DNA of 64,000 nt from Rhodopseudomonas palustris HaA2 (GCF_000013365.1 NC_007778.1:310001-374000), one strand, 5' to 3'; counted from the stretch's first letter, positions 43,866-55,652 are shown. Translations and numbers: made by a program. Notes: a model not told the origin generated them from the sequence alone.

Positions 43866-44072
43866 CGGGCGTCATTCAAACGCCTTCGCGGTCCGCGTCA
43901 ACACGGCCGGGGGCGACGCGAGGTTCGGCTCGCGACCGGCCGGGCGAGGATCGGGGGCAGACACGGTGCACACGTCGCAAACCTTGCGGTCCGGCATTGT
44001 CACCGACGGCTTGTCACGCATGTCTCGGGAATGATCCGCCACCGATATCGCGAGGCCGGGCGGAGAAGGGGG

Positions 44073-44148
44073 TGGTGCCGCAAGAGGGATTCGAACCCCC
44101 GACCCCGTCATTACGAATGACGTGCTCTACCAGCTGAGCTATTGCGGC
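44073..44148 (-). tRNA. tRNA-Thr (anticodon CGT)
   Basis: 76 bases on the minus strand: acceptor GCCGCAA/TTGCGGC, D arm AGCTC-AGCTGGTA-GAGC, anticodon arm CGTCA-TTCGTAA-TGACG, T arm GGGGG-TTCGAAT-CCCTC, encoded CCA. All stems are intact. Confidence 0.97.
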
Positions 44149-44341
44149 GACCTCGGGCGGGTGATGCGCCGCCCGAAAACGGGGGGCCGAAACTCGGCCC
44201 CGGAAACACCGGCCTTCTGATATCGGCCGGCGGGCGGATTGGCAAGAACCACCGGCCGCGGGATTGTCCGGAAACGGCCGGTCAGGCGATGCGCGGCGCA
44301 GTCCCGGCCTTGCGACGCTGTTGCGCGTCCACCGGCGCCCG

Positions 44342-46093
44342 TTACGGCCGATAGCCGCGCCAGCTGCCCGCCGGCGCCGCAGGCGCCGTCGAGCGTTCGT
44401 CGAATTCCTCCGGCGCCGGCTCCTCGTCGACGCCCGGATCGTCCGGCGCACGGACGATCGGGATCACCGGGGAGGTCGCCTGCGCGGCGGGGCGGCGATG
44501 GAACAGCGGCGGCGACGGCATCGGGATCACGGTGTCGGGCCCGGCCTGCGCGGCGGCCTTGGCCGGCTCTTTGGCGGAATCCTTGCGTTGCTCCTTCGCC
44601 TCCTTCGGTTTGTCGGCGGCGGGCTCCGGCTCGACCGCGATCACGGTCGCCTCCGGCTGTTTCGGCGTCACGATCGCATCGTCGGCGACCGGCTCGACCG
44701 TGACCATGACGGCGGCGTCGGCCTTGGCCGGCGGCAGCGCCTCGGGCGCCGAGGAGGCGATCAGCGCGTCGTGGAAAGGGTTGTCCTCGATCACCACCGT
44801 CTTCTTCGCCGGCAACGCGGCGAGCGGCACCTGCCACTGGAACGCGTCGAGCCGGCCGCTGACCGGCGACACCGGGCGCCAATGGTCGGAGATGTAGCCG
44901 TCGGCGGTCCACACCGGATCCGGCAGCGCGCGCACCGCGCGCAACGTCCAGGCCCGGGCCTTGGCGGTATCGCCGCGCTCGCCGTGCTCGATCTCGGCCA
45001 TCAGCATCGCGACGCGCTGGGTCGGATTGTCGAGATACGGCTGCAGCGCCAGGCGCGCCTTCGAAAATTCGCCGGCGTCGATCGCCGCGCGGGCCAGCGC
45101 CAGCGCGCTTTCGAAATCCGTGGCCTTCTTGCCGATCAGATTCTCGATCCGCGCCAGCCGGGTGGCCGGCGGATCGCCCGGCTTGATATGCGCATAGGCC
45201 TCGGCGAGATCGGGATGCGGCTCGGCCTGCCAAGCCGTCTCCAGCACTTTCATCGCGCGGCGCACCTGATGGGTCTCGGCGAGGCACTTCGCGGCCAGCA
45301 CCGCGGCCGGGACCAGCGTCGGCGCCAGCTTGTTGGCCTCCAGCGCGCTGTCGCGCGACAGGCTCTGGTCGCTGTCCTCGACGTCGAGCGCCCGCGCCGT
45401 CAGCAGCACCGCGCGCTGGCGGCGGAACGCCTTCTTGTCGACCAGGCCGGACGACAGATTGGTTTCCAGAATCTCGAGCGCCCCGGTCCAGTCGGCGCGG
45501 GCGCAGCGGAAGCCGAGCACCGCCTGCGACGCCCAGGCCGCATTCGGCTGCAGCCGCAGCGCCTCTTCGGCGATCGCCAGTGCCGCCTGCGGATCGTTGG
45601 CGCGCTGCGCCTCGATATACAGCCCGCGCATGCCGAGCGATTTGGTGTCGTCGCGCCCGGCCATCGCCAGGAAGGCGCGGCGCGCGCCGTCGCGGTCGCC
45701 TTCGAGCTGCGCCGCTTGCGCCTGCAGCAGCAGCGCCAGCGGATCGTGCGGCGCATGCCGGCGCGCCGCGGTGGCGTGGCTGCGGGCGGCGGCCGCATCG
45801 CCATGGCCGACCGCGAGCAGGCCCTGGGTGATGGCGCGGTTGGCCTTGCCGCTGCGCCGCGCCGCGCGGCCATGCTTCATCCGCTTGGGCGCCCGCCACA
45901 GCGCGGCGATGATCGCCCAGACCAGCCCAATCGCCACGATCGCGCCGCCGAGGCCGAGGATGAACACCGGCAGCCGCATCTCGGCGCGCCAGGCGTTCCA
46001 CGACAGCACGACATCGCCGGGCTGTTCGGCCACCCAGGCTGCGCCCGCGGCCGCGAGCGCGATGATCACGAGAAACAGGATGATGCGCAGCAT
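44342..46093 (-). CDS. hemY: HemY-like TPR membrane protein
   Basis: 583 aa from MLRIILFLVIIAL, 7 bases after the stop of the mitofilin-like gene. Two N-terminal membrane helices (about 3-21 and 38-62) are followed by tetratricopeptide-like helices (about 95-420) and a low-complexity Ala/Pro/Lys-rich tail. This is the proteobacterial HemY (N-terminal domain) family encoded beside hemD; it is unrelated to Gram-positive protoporphyrinogen oxidase HemY. Thought to organise haem or envelope proteins; no enzymatic motif seen. Confidence 0.88.
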   Translation of the reverse strand: MLRIILFLVIIALAAAGAAWVAEQPGDVVLSWNAWRAEMRLPVFILGLGGAIVAIGLVWAIIAALWRAPKRMKHGRAARRSGKANRAITQGLLAVGHGDAAAARSHATAARRHAPHDPLALLLQAQAAQLEGDRDGARRAFLAMAGRDDTKSLGMRGLYIEAQRANDPQAALAIAEEALRLQPNAAWASQAVLGFRCARADWTGALEILETNLSSGLVDKKAFRRQRAVLLTARALDVEDSDQSLSRDSALEANKLAPTLVPAAVLAAKCLAETHQVRRAMKVLETAWQAEPHPDLAEAYAHIKPGDPPATRLARIENLIGKKATDFESALALARAAIDAGEFSKARLALQPYLDNPTQRVAMLMAEIEHGERGDTAKARAWTLRAVRALPDPVWTADGYISDHWRPVSPVSGRLDAFQWQVPLAALPAKKTVVIEDNPFHDALIASSAPEALPPAKADAAVMVTVEPVADDAIVTPKQPEATVIAVEPEPAADKPKEAKEQRKDSAKEPAKAAAQAGPDTVIPMPSPPLFHRRPAAQATSPVIPIVRAPDDPGVDEEPAPEEFDERSTAPAAPAGSWRGYRP

Positions 46094-46100
46094 GGGGATC

Positions 46101-47531
46101 CTATGGCGACGGTTTTGACAGCGCGGCCAGCGCCGCGGTGGCGAAAGACTGCGAAGCGGCGACAGCCTGATCGCGCGCCTCGGATCGGTCGATCCAGGAT
46201 TGAACAGGAGCGCGGTCGGCCGGCGCAAGCGCTTTCAGCTCGCGCCGCGCTTCGGCAAGGTCGCCGCGCTGTGCGGCGGCGGTGAGGCGGCCGACCACCG
46301 CAATCCGATCGACCCCGGCGGCGACGTCGGAACGCTGGATCCGCACCAGCCGCTCGGCATTGGCCTGGAACCGGTCGATGAAGCTGGTGGTGTTGGCCGG
46401 GTCGCCGCCGGGCAGCAGTTTCGGCAGCAGCGCGAGCAGCTCGCGGCCGAGCGCGGCAGCGCCGGGCACGCCGGTTTCGGCGAACGGCGCGAGCGGCCGC
46501 AGCGCGGCCGGATCGGCGGCGAGCGGCTGCGCCGCTTTCAGGATCGCCGCATAGGGCGCGCCTTGCGTGACGGTCAGATCGAGCATGGTGGCGGTGACGA
46601 GCCGGCGCAGCGGCACATCATCGGCCGTGGCGGGCGGCGGCGCGGCCTGGGGGGCGGCTTCGGGCGCGGGCTTGGCTTCGGGCGCGGCCTTTGCTTCGGG
46701 CGCGGCCTTGGCGGCCTGTTCGAGTTCGGTCAGCCGGGTATTGATCGCCGCCAGCGCGGCCGCCGCATCGACCGAGGACGAATCCCCGGCAGGCTTGTCG
46801 GCCGCCGGCCTATCGGTCGCGGTCCCATCGGTCGACGCCGCGGCGGCGGCAGCGGCGGCCGGCGCGGACTCGGCGCGGGTTCGCAGCGCGGCCAACTCGC
46901 CACTCAGCGAAGCCACGGTCTTCTCCAGCGCCTCGACCCTGCCGGCCAGCGCCGGATCGGCTGCAGCGGCAGGCGTCGCCGCGGAATCAGGACCGGCGAC
47001 CGGCCGGGCCTCGAGGCTGGCGAGCCTTGCCTTCAGTGCGTCGAGCGCGGCGGCATCGCCTTGCGGCGCGCTGGCGCCGGTCATGAAATAGTCCGGCAGC
47101 AAGCCGGTCTTCGCAGCGCCGACCACCACCGCGGCGGCGATCGCGACCGCGAGCACCGGCGGCAGCATCGCCGCGGCGATGCCGGGCCGGCGCGGTTCGG
47201 CCGCCGACGGCCGCGCGGCGGGCTCCTCCGCTGCCTCGGGCGATGCGGCGGCAAACCGAGTCTCGGGCTGGTCCGCCGCGGGCTCCGGCAGCGGCGCGGC
47301 GTCGATCGCGGCCTGCAGCCGGCGCTCGTCTTCCTGCTCCTCCGCCGCGCTGGCGGGAAGCTGCTCCATGGTCAAATCTGGGGCGGGATGCGATGGCGCC
47401 TCGATCGGCGCATCGACATCCACCTCGGTGATGGGTTCGGCATGCGCATCGGGCGCGCCATCGGGCGCCGGCGGGAGCCGCCGGTCCTCTCCGTGCTGCG
47501 TATCCTCGTGTCCGGGCCTGTTCTCGACCAT
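46101..47531 (-). CDS. Mitofilin-like (Mic60-related) inner-membrane protein
   Basis: 476 aa from MVENRPGHEDTQ. A long acidic Pro/Ala-rich cytosolic head (1-115) leads to one membrane helix (AAAMLPPVLAVAIAAAVVVGAA), then a coiled-coil/low-complexity stretch (about 155-300; VEALEKTVASLSGELAALR) and a folded helical C-terminus (about 310-476) that is the mitofilin signature region. Alphaproteobacterial members shape intracytoplasmic membranes, which fits a phototroph. Lies between hemD and hemY in the conserved order. Confidence 0.88.
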   Translation of the reverse strand: MVENRPGHEDTQHGEDRRLPPAPDGAPDAHAEPITEVDVDAPIEAPSHPAPDLTMEQLPASAAEEQEDERRLQAAIDAAPLPEPAADQPETRFAAASPEAAEEPAARPSAAEPRRPGIAAAMLPPVLAVAIAAAVVVGAAKTGLLPDYFMTGASAPQGDAAALDALKARLASLEARPVAGPDSAATPAAAADPALAGRVEALEKTVASLSGELAALRTRAESAPAAAAAAAASTDGTATDRPAADKPAGDSSSVDAAAALAAINTRLTELEQAAKAAPEAKAAPEAKPAPEAAPQAAPPPATADDVPLRRLVTATMLDLTVTQGAPYAAILKAAQPLAADPAALRPLAPFAETGVPGAAALGRELLALLPKLLPGGDPANTTSFIDRFQANAERLVRIQRSDVAAGVDRIAVVGRLTAAAQRGDLAEARRELKALAPADRAPVQSWIDRSEARDQAVAASQSFATAALAALSKPSP

Positions 47532-47589
47532 CCGCAATCGTTCCTCGTCACTCCTGCCGAATCCGTTGCCGGCCCGGCGCGTTGTTCGT

Positions 47590-48333
47590 TCAGCGCGCGG
47601 GCGCACCGACCGCACGGTCCAGCGCCTCGAACAGCGCCTTCTCGTCGGGCGTGCGCGCCACCATCACCTGCGTCGCGCCGGCCTCGCGCACCACGTCGGA
47701 CACCGAGTCCGACAGGCAGCATTGCGGAATCGCCAGCGCCGAGATCTCGATCCCGGACGCCCGCGTCGCGTCGATGAAGGCGCGCGCGCTGCGCCGCGAG
47801 TAATGCAGCACCGCCTCGATCCGATTGGCCGCAAATTCGTCGCAGATGGTCGCCGGCAGCGTCTGCACCGGCAGCATCCTGTAGGTCGTCTGCATCACCA
47901 CGTGGAAGCCGTCCTCGCGCAATTCGCCGGCGAGGTCGCGCGACAGATCGGCGCCGGCCAGATACAGCAACGCGCCGGCCGCCTTCTTTTTCCCTTTGAC
48001 GCTATCGGCGACCTTCAGCCGCAGTCTGGCGGCGTCGCCCTCGGCGACGATGACGTCCTTGAAGCCGGCGTCGCGGGCCGCGCGCGCGGTGTGCTTGCCG
48101 ACCGCGAACAGCGGCAGCTTCAGCAGCCGCGCGAAACCGGGCTGATCGGCGATCGCCCGCAGCGCATTGGCGCTGGTGACGATCACGCCCGTATAGTCGG
48201 TGTCCTGATCGTCCGGAAACGGCGCCGGCTCGAACCGCAGCATCGGCGCCAGCAGCACGTCGTAGCCCTTCGCGCGCAGCGCGGCGGCGGTGGCGTCGTT
48301 GTCGGGTTGCGGGCGGGTGACAAGCAGTGCCAC
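47590..48333 (-). CDS. hemD: Uroporphyrinogen-III synthase
   Basis: 247 aa from a GTG at 48333 ([12 protein letters not shown]) preceded by GAGGA; this gives the family's normal length and N-terminus, whereas starts further up (48441, 48471) add unmatched Pro/Ala-rich sequence. Two alternating Rossmann-like domains: [15 protein letters not shown] in the first, [14 protein letters not shown] in the second. Converts hydroxymethylbilane to uroporphyrinogen III. hemC, its usual upstream partner in many bacteria, is not adjacent. Confidence 0.9.
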   Translation of the reverse strand: MALLVTRPQPDNDATAAALRAKGYDVLLAPMLRFEPAPFPDDQDTDYTGVIVTSANALRAIADQPGFARLLKLPLFAVGKHTARAARDAGFKDVIVAEGDAARLRLKVADSVKGKKKAAGALLYLAGADLSRDLAGELREDGFHVVMQTTYRMLPVQTLPATICDEFAANRIEAVLHYSRRSARAFIDATRASGIEISALAIPQCCLSDSVSDVVREAGATQVMVARTPDEKALFEALDRAVGAPAR

Positions 48334-48509
48334 GCCTGACGTCCTCGCCTGTGAGAGGGAAACAGGAGCCGTTGCGGCCGCCGGCACCAGCGGGCCGTCG
48401 GACCTTGCCGGAGCCGCGGGGAGCCGACCGGATGATTGCATTCCGAGACCCCGCAATGCTACGCGAGGCAAGGAGAACGCCGGTTCGGCGGCAAACGCAA
48501 GGGCTCAAT

Positions 48510-49601
48510 TTGACTAGTGAACAGACCTTGCTGGTGCTTGGAATCGAGACCACCTGCGATGAAACCGCAGCCGCGGTGGTCGAGCGCCGCGCCGATGGCA
48601 GCGGCCGGATTCTCTCCAATATCGTACGCTCGCAGACCGACGAACACGCGCCGTTCGGCGGCGTGGTCCCGGAAATCGCCGCGCGCGCCCATGTCGATCT
48701 GCTCGACGGCATCGTCGCGCGGGCGATGCGGGAGGCGGGAACCGGCTTCCCGGAATTGTCGGGCGTCGCGGCGGCGGCAGGGCCGGGGCTGATCGGCGGC
48801 GTCATCGTCGGGCTGACCACCGCCAAGGCGATCGCGCTGGTGCACAACACGCCGCTGATCGCGGTCAATCATCTGGAAGCGCACGCGCTGACGCCGCGGC
48901 TGACGGATGCGACCGAGTTTCCCTATTGCCTGTTTCTCGCCTCCGGCGGCCACACCCAGATCGTCGCGGTGCGCGGCGTCGGCGACTATGTCCGGCTCGG
49001 CACCACGGTCGACGACGCGATCGGCGAGGCGTTCGACAAGATCGCCAAGATGCTCGGCCTGCCCTATCCGGGCGGGCCGCAGGTCGAGCGCGCCGCAGCC
49101 TCCGGCGATGCGGTGCGGTTCGCGTTTCCGCGGCCGATGCTGGGGCGGCCCGACGCCAATTTCTCATTGTCCGGTCTCAAGACAGCGGTGCGCAACGAGG
49201 CCAGCCGGCTGACGCCGCTGGAGCCACAGGACATCAATGATCTGTGCGCCGGCTTCCAGGCCGCGGTGCTGGACTCGATGGCCGACCGGCTGACCTCCGG
49301 ACTGCGGCTGTTCCGCGAGCGCTTCGGCGCACCGAAGGCGCTGGTCGCGGCCGGCGGCGTCGCCGCCAATCAGGCGATCCGCCGCGCCTTGCGCGAGGTC
49401 GCCGCCAAGGCCCAGACCACGCTGATCGTGCCGCCGCCGGCGCTGTGCACCGACAACGGCGCGATGATCGCCTGGGCCGGCGCCGAGCGCCTGGCGCTCG
49501 GCCTCACCGACAGCATGGACGCCGCCCCCCGCGCCCGCTGGCTGCTCGACGCCAACGCGACGGCGCCGGGCAAATTCGCCAATACCCGCGCGGGATTTTA
49601 A
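48510..49601 (+). CDS. tsaD: tRNA threonylcarbamoyladenosine biosynthesis protein TsaD
   Basis: Catalytic subunit (363 aa) transferring the threonylcarbamoyl group to A37 of ANN-decoding tRNAs. ASKHA motifs: [17 protein letters not shown], metal His pair in [21 protein letters not shown], and [11 protein letters not shown]. The start is probably the TTG at 48510 ([12 protein letters not shown]); the in-frame ATGs further upstream add residues not seen in the family. Divergent from hemD with 176 bases between the starts. A repeat element separates it from gpsA. Confidence 0.95.
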   Translation: MTSEQTLLVLGIETTCDETAAAVVERRADGSGRILSNIVRSQTDEHAPFGGVVPEIAARAHVDLLDGIVARAMREAGTGFPELSGVAAAAGPGLIGGVIVGLTTAKAIALVHNTPLIAVNHLEAHALTPRLTDATEFPYCLFLASGGHTQIVAVRGVGDYVRLGTTVDDAIGEAFDKIAKMLGLPYPGGPQVERAAASGDAVRFAFPRPMLGRPDANFSLSGLKTAVRNEASRLTPLEPQDINDLCAGFQAAVLDSMADRLTSGLRLFRERFGAPKALVAAGGVAANQAIRRALREVAAKAQTTLIVPPPALCTDNGAMIAWAGAERLALGLTDSMDAAPRARWLLDANATAPGKFANTRAGF

Positions 49602-49639
49602 CGGAGTCACCAAGTGGTCCTTCCACGCGCCGCAGCGCC

Positions 49640-49785
49640 TCCTCTCCTCTCCCCGCGCGCGGGGAGAGGTCGACGCGCATCGCCAGATGCGCGGCGGGTG
49701 AGGGGGCGTCTCGCCGCAGCCGAGAGGCCGTGCCCGCCGCACCCCTCACCCCACCCCTCTCCCCGCAAGAGCGGGGCGAGGGAGC
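49640..49785. repeat. GC-rich palindromic repeat, family B
   Basis: Contains a perfect palindrome CCTCTCCCCGCG/CGCGGGGAGAGG (49646-49669) and, about 90 bases on, CCCCTCTCCCCGCAAGAGCG with inverse sequence after it. Placed between tsaD and gpsA. Accidental frames through it are not genes. Confidence 0.85.
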
Positions 49786-49861
49786 AGGCCGCATACGCGG
49801 CGGCTCTGCGTTCACTCACTTCGGCTGTTGCTGATTGCCATCGCTTCAACGAGGCCATCCG

Positions 49862-50851
49862 ATGAGTTCATTCGACACGATCGCGGTGCTCGGCGGCGGC
49901 GCCTGGGGGACGGCGCTGGCGCTGACGGCGGCACGCGCCGGGCGCAGCGTGACGCTGTGGGAGCACGATGCCGGCAATGCGCAGCATCTGATCGAGGCGC
50001 GCGAAAGCCGGTTTCTGCCGGGCGTGCGGCTCGACGATTCGATCAAGGTGACGCAGGATCTCGCCGAAGCCGCACGCGCGCAGGCGCTGCTGCTGGTGGT
50101 GCCGGCGCAGGTGTTGCGGTCGGTGGCGACCTCACTGCAGCCGCTGATCGCGGCGCGCACGCCGCTGATCGCCTGCGCCAAGGGCATCGAGCACGGCACC
50201 CACCGCTTCATGACCGAGATCATCGCCGAATGCGCGCCGAATGCGGTGCCGGCGATCCTGTCCGGCCCGAGCTTCGCCGCCGACGTCGCCCGCGGGCTGC
50301 CGACCGCGGTGACGATCGCCGCCACCGACGCCGATGTCGCGCAGGCGCTGGCGCAGGCGATGAATTCCGGCTCGTTCCGCCCCTATCACTCCACCGACGT
50401 GCGCGGTGTCGAACTCGGCGGCGCCACCAAGAACGTGATGGCGATCGCGGCCGGCATCGTCGCCGGCCGCCAGCTCGGCGCCTCGGCGCTGGCGGCGATG
50501 ACGACGCGCGGCTTCGTCGAACTGGTCCGGTTCGGCAAAGCCTACGGCGCCCGGATCGAGACCATGCACGGTCTGTCCGGATTGGGCGATCTGACGATGT
50601 GCTGCTCGACGCCGCAATCGCGCAATTTTTCGTTCGGCATGGCGCTCGGCCGCGGCGAGAGCATCGACACCGCCGCGCACGGCAAGCTCGCGGAAGGCTA
50701 CTACACCGCGCCGGTGCTGCTGGAGATGGCGCAGGCGAAAGGCGTCGAGATGCCGATCTCGACCGCGGTCGCGGCGATCCTCGACGGCCGGCTCGGCGTC
50801 GATGCGGCGATCGAGGGCCTGCTGACGCGGCCATTGAAGGCGGAGGAATAG
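49862..50851 (+). CDS. gpsA: Glycerol-3-phosphate dehydrogenase (NAD(P)+)
   Basis: 329 aa from [13 protein letters not shown]. Rossmann loop [20 protein letters not shown], the catalytic Lys in [13 protein letters not shown], and the C-terminal [12 protein letters not shown] and [10 protein letters not shown] motifs are all intact. Makes sn-glycerol-3-phosphate from dihydroxyacetone phosphate for phospholipids. The next gene begins 4 bases after its stop. Confidence 0.97.
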   Translation: MSSFDTIAVLGGGAWGTALALTAARAGRSVTLWEHDAGNAQHLIEARESRFLPGVRLDDSIKVTQDLAEAARAQALLLVVPAQVLRSVATSLQPLIAARTPLIACAKGIEHGTHRFMTEIIAECAPNAVPAILSGPSFAADVARGLPTAVTIAATDADVAQALAQAMNSGSFRPYHSTDVRGVELGGATKNVMAIAAGIVAGRQLGASALAAMTTRGFVELVRFGKAYGARIETMHGLSGLGDLTMCCSTPQSRNFSFGMALGRGESIDTAAHGKLAEGYYTAPVLLEMAQAKGVEMPISTAVAAILDGRLGVDAAIEGLLTRPLKAEE

Positions 50852-50854
50852 GAT

Positions 50855-51268
50855 TTGGCTTACTGGCTGGTGAAATCGGAGCCCTCGGTGTGGTCGTGGG
50901 ACCAGCAGGTCGCCAAGGGCGCCAAGGGCGAAGCCTGGACCGGCGTGCGCAATCACTCCGCCAAGCTGCACATGATGGCGATGAAGAAAGGCGACCGCGC
51001 CTTCTTCTATCACTCCAACGAGGGCAAGGAGATCGTCGGCATCGCCGAGATCATCCGCGAGGCCTATCCGGACCCGACCGACGAAAGCGGCAAATTCGTC
51101 TGCGTCGATCTCAAGGCCGACAAGAAGCTGAAGACCCCGGTGACGCTGGCGGCCGTGAAGGAAGAAAAGAAGCTGTCCGAAATGGCGCTGCTGAAATACT
51201 CGCGCCTGTCGGTGCAGCCGGTCACCGCCGACGAATGGAAACTGGTCTGCAAGATGGGCGGGTTGTAA
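50855..51268 (+). CDS. EVE domain-containing protein
   Basis: 137 aa, starting with TTG at 50855 (AYWLVKSEPSVWSW). The WLVKSEP start, WTGVRNHSAKLHM and FFYHSNEGKEIVGIAEI segments are diagnostic of the EVE/thymocyte nuclear protein 1 family, PUA-like readers of modified bases. It is 4 bases after gpsA and probably co-translated. No restriction gene is near, so a nucleic-acid surveillance or RNA role is open. Confidence 0.92.
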   Translation: MAYWLVKSEPSVWSWDQQVAKGAKGEAWTGVRNHSAKLHMMAMKKGDRAFFYHSNEGKEIVGIAEIIREAYPDPTDESGKFVCVDLKADKKLKTPVTLAAVKEEKKLSEMALLKYSRLSVQPVTADEWKLVCKMGGL

Positions 51269-51275
51269 TCCAACT

Positions 51276-51370
51276 CGTCATTGCCGGGCTTGACCCGGCA
51301 ATCCATCCTCTTCGCGAGTTTTCGGTCCGCTTCGCGGATGATGGATGCGCGGGTCAAGCCCGCGCATGAC
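51276..51370. repeat. Palindromic repeat, family A
   Basis: CGTCATTGCCGGGCTTGACC at the left and GGGTCAAGCCCGCGCATGAC at the right; begins 8 bases after the EVE gene stop. Confidence 0.85.
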
Positions 51371-51423
51371 TGGTCGCTTTGTTGTGACCCCCTGCCCTGG
51401 ACGAGCGGCGCAGCCGCAACCCC

Positions 51424-52119
51424 ATGGACATCTCCTCAGCGCCGCTCCATCACCCGTCGATGAGCACCGCTATCGCCGACCCTCTCGCCTTCATTCGCGA
51501 CAACACGAGGCTGCGGCCCGTGCCGCTGGTGCCGGAAATCTCGCTGCACGTCGCCGACGAGGCGCTGCCGCTGTGGAGCAAGACCGAGGAGGAACTCGGC
51601 GAGGCCGGGCTGCCGCCGCCGTTCTGGGCGTTCGCCTGGGCCGGCGGGCAGGCGCTGGCGCGCTATGTGCTCGATCATCCGGACTGCGTCGCCGGCCGCG
51701 ACGTGATCGATTTCGCCTCCGGCTCGGGGCTGGTGGCGATCGCGGCGATGAAGGCCGGGGCGCGCCGCGTCACCGCCTTCGACATCGACGGCTTCGCCCG
51801 CGAGGCGATCGCCGTCAACGCGGCGGCGAACGGCGTCGCGCTCGCCATCTGCGGCGACGATCTGCTCGCCGCCGAGCACGCCGCGCCGGCGCAGACCGTG
51901 CTCGCCGGCGACATCTTCTATCAGCAGGACATCGCCGAACTGGCCTTCGCCATGCTGCAGCGCCGCTCGGCCGGCGGCGCGCAGGTGCTGATCGGCGATC
52001 CTGGGCGCACTTATTTGCCGAAGGACAGGCTCAGCCAGCTCGCCAGCTACGGCGTCCCGGTGACGCGCGAACTCGAGGACGCCGAGATCAAGGCGACCGG
52101 CGTGTGGACGCTGACATGA
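51424..52119 (+). CDS. Class I SAM-dependent methyltransferase, ETF-beta lysine methyltransferase-like
   Basis: 231 aa (219 if the ATG at 51460 is used). The order PPPFWAFAWAGGQALARYVLD, DVIDFASGSGLVAIAA (SAM-binding motif I), VTAFDIDGFAREAI and VLAGDIFYQQDIAE is that of the METTL20/EtfB-KMT group (protein N-lysine methyltransferases, once annotated as nicotinamide N-methyltransferase-like). The DIFY in place of DxxY/DLFYE supports this. The target is inferred from the family only. Confidence 0.85.
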   Translation: MDISSAPLHHPSMSTAIADPLAFIRDNTRLRPVPLVPEISLHVADEALPLWSKTEEELGEAGLPPPFWAFAWAGGQALARYVLDHPDCVAGRDVIDFASGSGLVAIAAMKAGARRVTAFDIDGFAREAIAVNAAANGVALAICGDDLLAAEHAAPAQTVLAGDIFYQQDIAELAFAMLQRRSAGGAQVLIGDPGRTYLPKDRLSQLASYGVPVTRELEDAEIKATGVWTLT

Positions 52120-52548
52120 TCGGGCGGACGGCCGTTCCGCGGACAGTTTGAGATTCTGTCGATCGATCATGGCCTTGCGAGGCATCGGGCGATTTGCCGA
52201 ACGTTCGACGCGGCGGATCGCCCCGGCTCCGTCGCCGCTTGGTCCTGCGGCCCGGCGCATTCGGCCGGCCGCCATCAGCGCCAAAAGTCGGATGAACGCC
52301 CCGCTTGTCGGCGCGGGGGGCGGCAACGCATAATCACACCAATAACAACGGCCGGATGGTCAGACGATCGCACGTCTTTTCGCCGGCGAACCTCATCCAT
52401 CAGCAATCTTCGCGATTTCGCCCGATCCGGGTTCTAGGGTCCGGCGAGCGGAAGGTGCTGACGGATGAGCCCGCCGGGTTTGAAGCGATTTGCGGTCCGT
52501 GCACCGACGGCGGGTGCGGCAAGGCCGCGTATTCGGGTGGAGGAAAGA
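52120..52548. other. Intergenic region upstream of acs
   Basis: No credible gene or repeat. It must hold the acs promoter; the acs start is preceded by GGAGGAAAG. Confidence 0.45.
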
Positions 52549-54507
<1,959 letters not shown>

Positions 54508-54539
54508 GCCGCAAGCCGGCTCGCAGGGCGTCACGATCG

Positions 54540-54572
54540 GCCCCGTCCCTCGCGCGAGGGGCGGGGCTTTTT
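54540..54572 (+). terminator. Terminator after acs
   Basis: GC-rich stem GCCCCG-CCCTC/GAGGG-CGGGGC followed by five T, about 30 bases after the acs stop. The rest of the gap to 54865 holds no gene. Confidence 0.85.
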
Positions 54573-54865
54573 CGTGCCGTGGCCGGATGATCTGACGCCC
54601 GTCATCCCTCGGCCAAGCGCCAACCACAACGGCGCCCGCTCGCTCCGCTTCGACACTGTGTGTGATGCTGAGCACACCCGCAACTTTGCAGACGAGTGTT
54701 GTTTCCAGGTCATTTACTTTGATCGGCGGATTTTCTTTCAATGCCGCACGCGGCTCCCCGTCCGCCACCGCACGGTACCGGTCGGTTAACGCGCGTCGTT
54801 ACAATGGCATCGCGTAGCGGCGGCGGGACGGACGACGAGACCTGCACGGGACACTGGAGAGACGG

Positions 54866-55393
54866 ATGTCTGTTGGATTTCGGTCGGCGAAGATGGCGGT
54901 TGCAGGCGCGGTGCTGGCCGCGACGTCGATGCTGGCGGCGCCCGGCGCCGAGGCAGGGCCGAGCCTGGTCGCCTTCCGCGGCGACTACTCGCCCGGGACC
55001 ATCGTGGTCAAAACGCACGAGCGCAAATTGTATCTGGTGGTCGAGCCGGGCCAGGCGGTGCGCTATCCGGTCGGCGTCGGCAAGCCCGGCAAGAGCTGGC
55101 AAGGCGTCACCAAGATCGACGGCAAGTATCGCAACCCGGCCTGGGCGCCGCCCGCGGACGTCAAGCGCGACAATCCGGCCATCCCGGATGTGATCGCCGG
55201 CGGCACGCCGGAGAATCCGATGGGCGTCGCGGCGATGACATTGGCCGGCGGCGAATACGCCATCCACGGCACCAACCGGCCGAACTCGATCGGCGGCTTC
55301 GTCTCCTATGGCTGCATCCGGATGCTCAACGACGACATCACCGATTTGTATCAGCGCGTCCCGGTCGGCACCCAGGTGGTCGTGACGCGTTGA
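54866..55393 (+). CDS. L,D-transpeptidase (YkuD domain)
   Basis: 175 aa exported enzyme that forms 3-3 crosslinks in peptidoglycan or ties lipoproteins to it. Signal peptide with core MAVAGAVLAATSMLAA, cleavage near AEA/GP. YkuD domain from residue 45 (TIVVKTHERKLYLVV); active site HGTNRPNSIGGFVSYGCIRM with the His and catalytic Cys. GGAGAG lies just before the ATG. Convergent with the OmpA-family gene, with which it shares a terminator. Confidence 0.94.
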   Translation: MSVGFRSAKMAVAGAVLAATSMLAAPGAEAGPSLVAFRGDYSPGTIVVKTHERKLYLVVEPGQAVRYPVGVGKPGKSWQGVTKIDGKYRNPAWAPPADVKRDNPAIPDVIAGGTPENPMGVAAMTLAGGEYAIHGTNRPNSIGGFVSYGCIRMLNDDITDLYQRVPVGTQVVVTR

Positions 55394-55447
55394 GCGCGGG
55401 CTCGCGCTCGCGAGCCGGCTGTTTCGCTAAGCGCCCCACTCTCTCTG

Positions 55448-55564
55448 CGTCATCCTGAGGCGCACGCCCGGCGCGCTTTTGCGCGGCGGGCGTGCCTCGA
55501 AGGATGGGCCGCAGGTACCCGACAGCATCCTTCGAGGCTCGCTGCGCTCGCACCTCAGGATGAC
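55448..55564. repeat. Palindromic repeat, family D (CGTCATCCTGAGG..)
   Basis: Left end CGTCATCCTGAGGCGC, right end CACCTCAGGATGACG are inverse. Internal arms CCTCGAAGGATG / CATCCTTCGAGG form a second perfect inverted repeat. Typical non-coding dispersed element. Confidence 0.85.
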
Positions 55565-55600
55565 GGCGGTGCTGGTTGGTCGACTTGATACCAGCCCATA

Positions 55601-55631
55601 AAAAGCCGCGCCCGGATGAGGCGCGGCTTTT
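55601..55631. terminator. Bidirectional terminator
   Basis: 12-bp perfect stem AAAAGCCGCGCC/GGCGCGGCTTTT with a 7-base loop; T run on both strands. Lies between the convergent L,D-transpeptidase and OmpA-family genes. Confidence 0.92.
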
Positions 55632-55652
55632 CAGTCCGTGTGAGCGCGCCGC

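Noticed and set aside
49614-49865. Open frames running through the family B repeat between tsaD and gpsA
   Set aside because: They translate the palindrome itself and appear on both strands.
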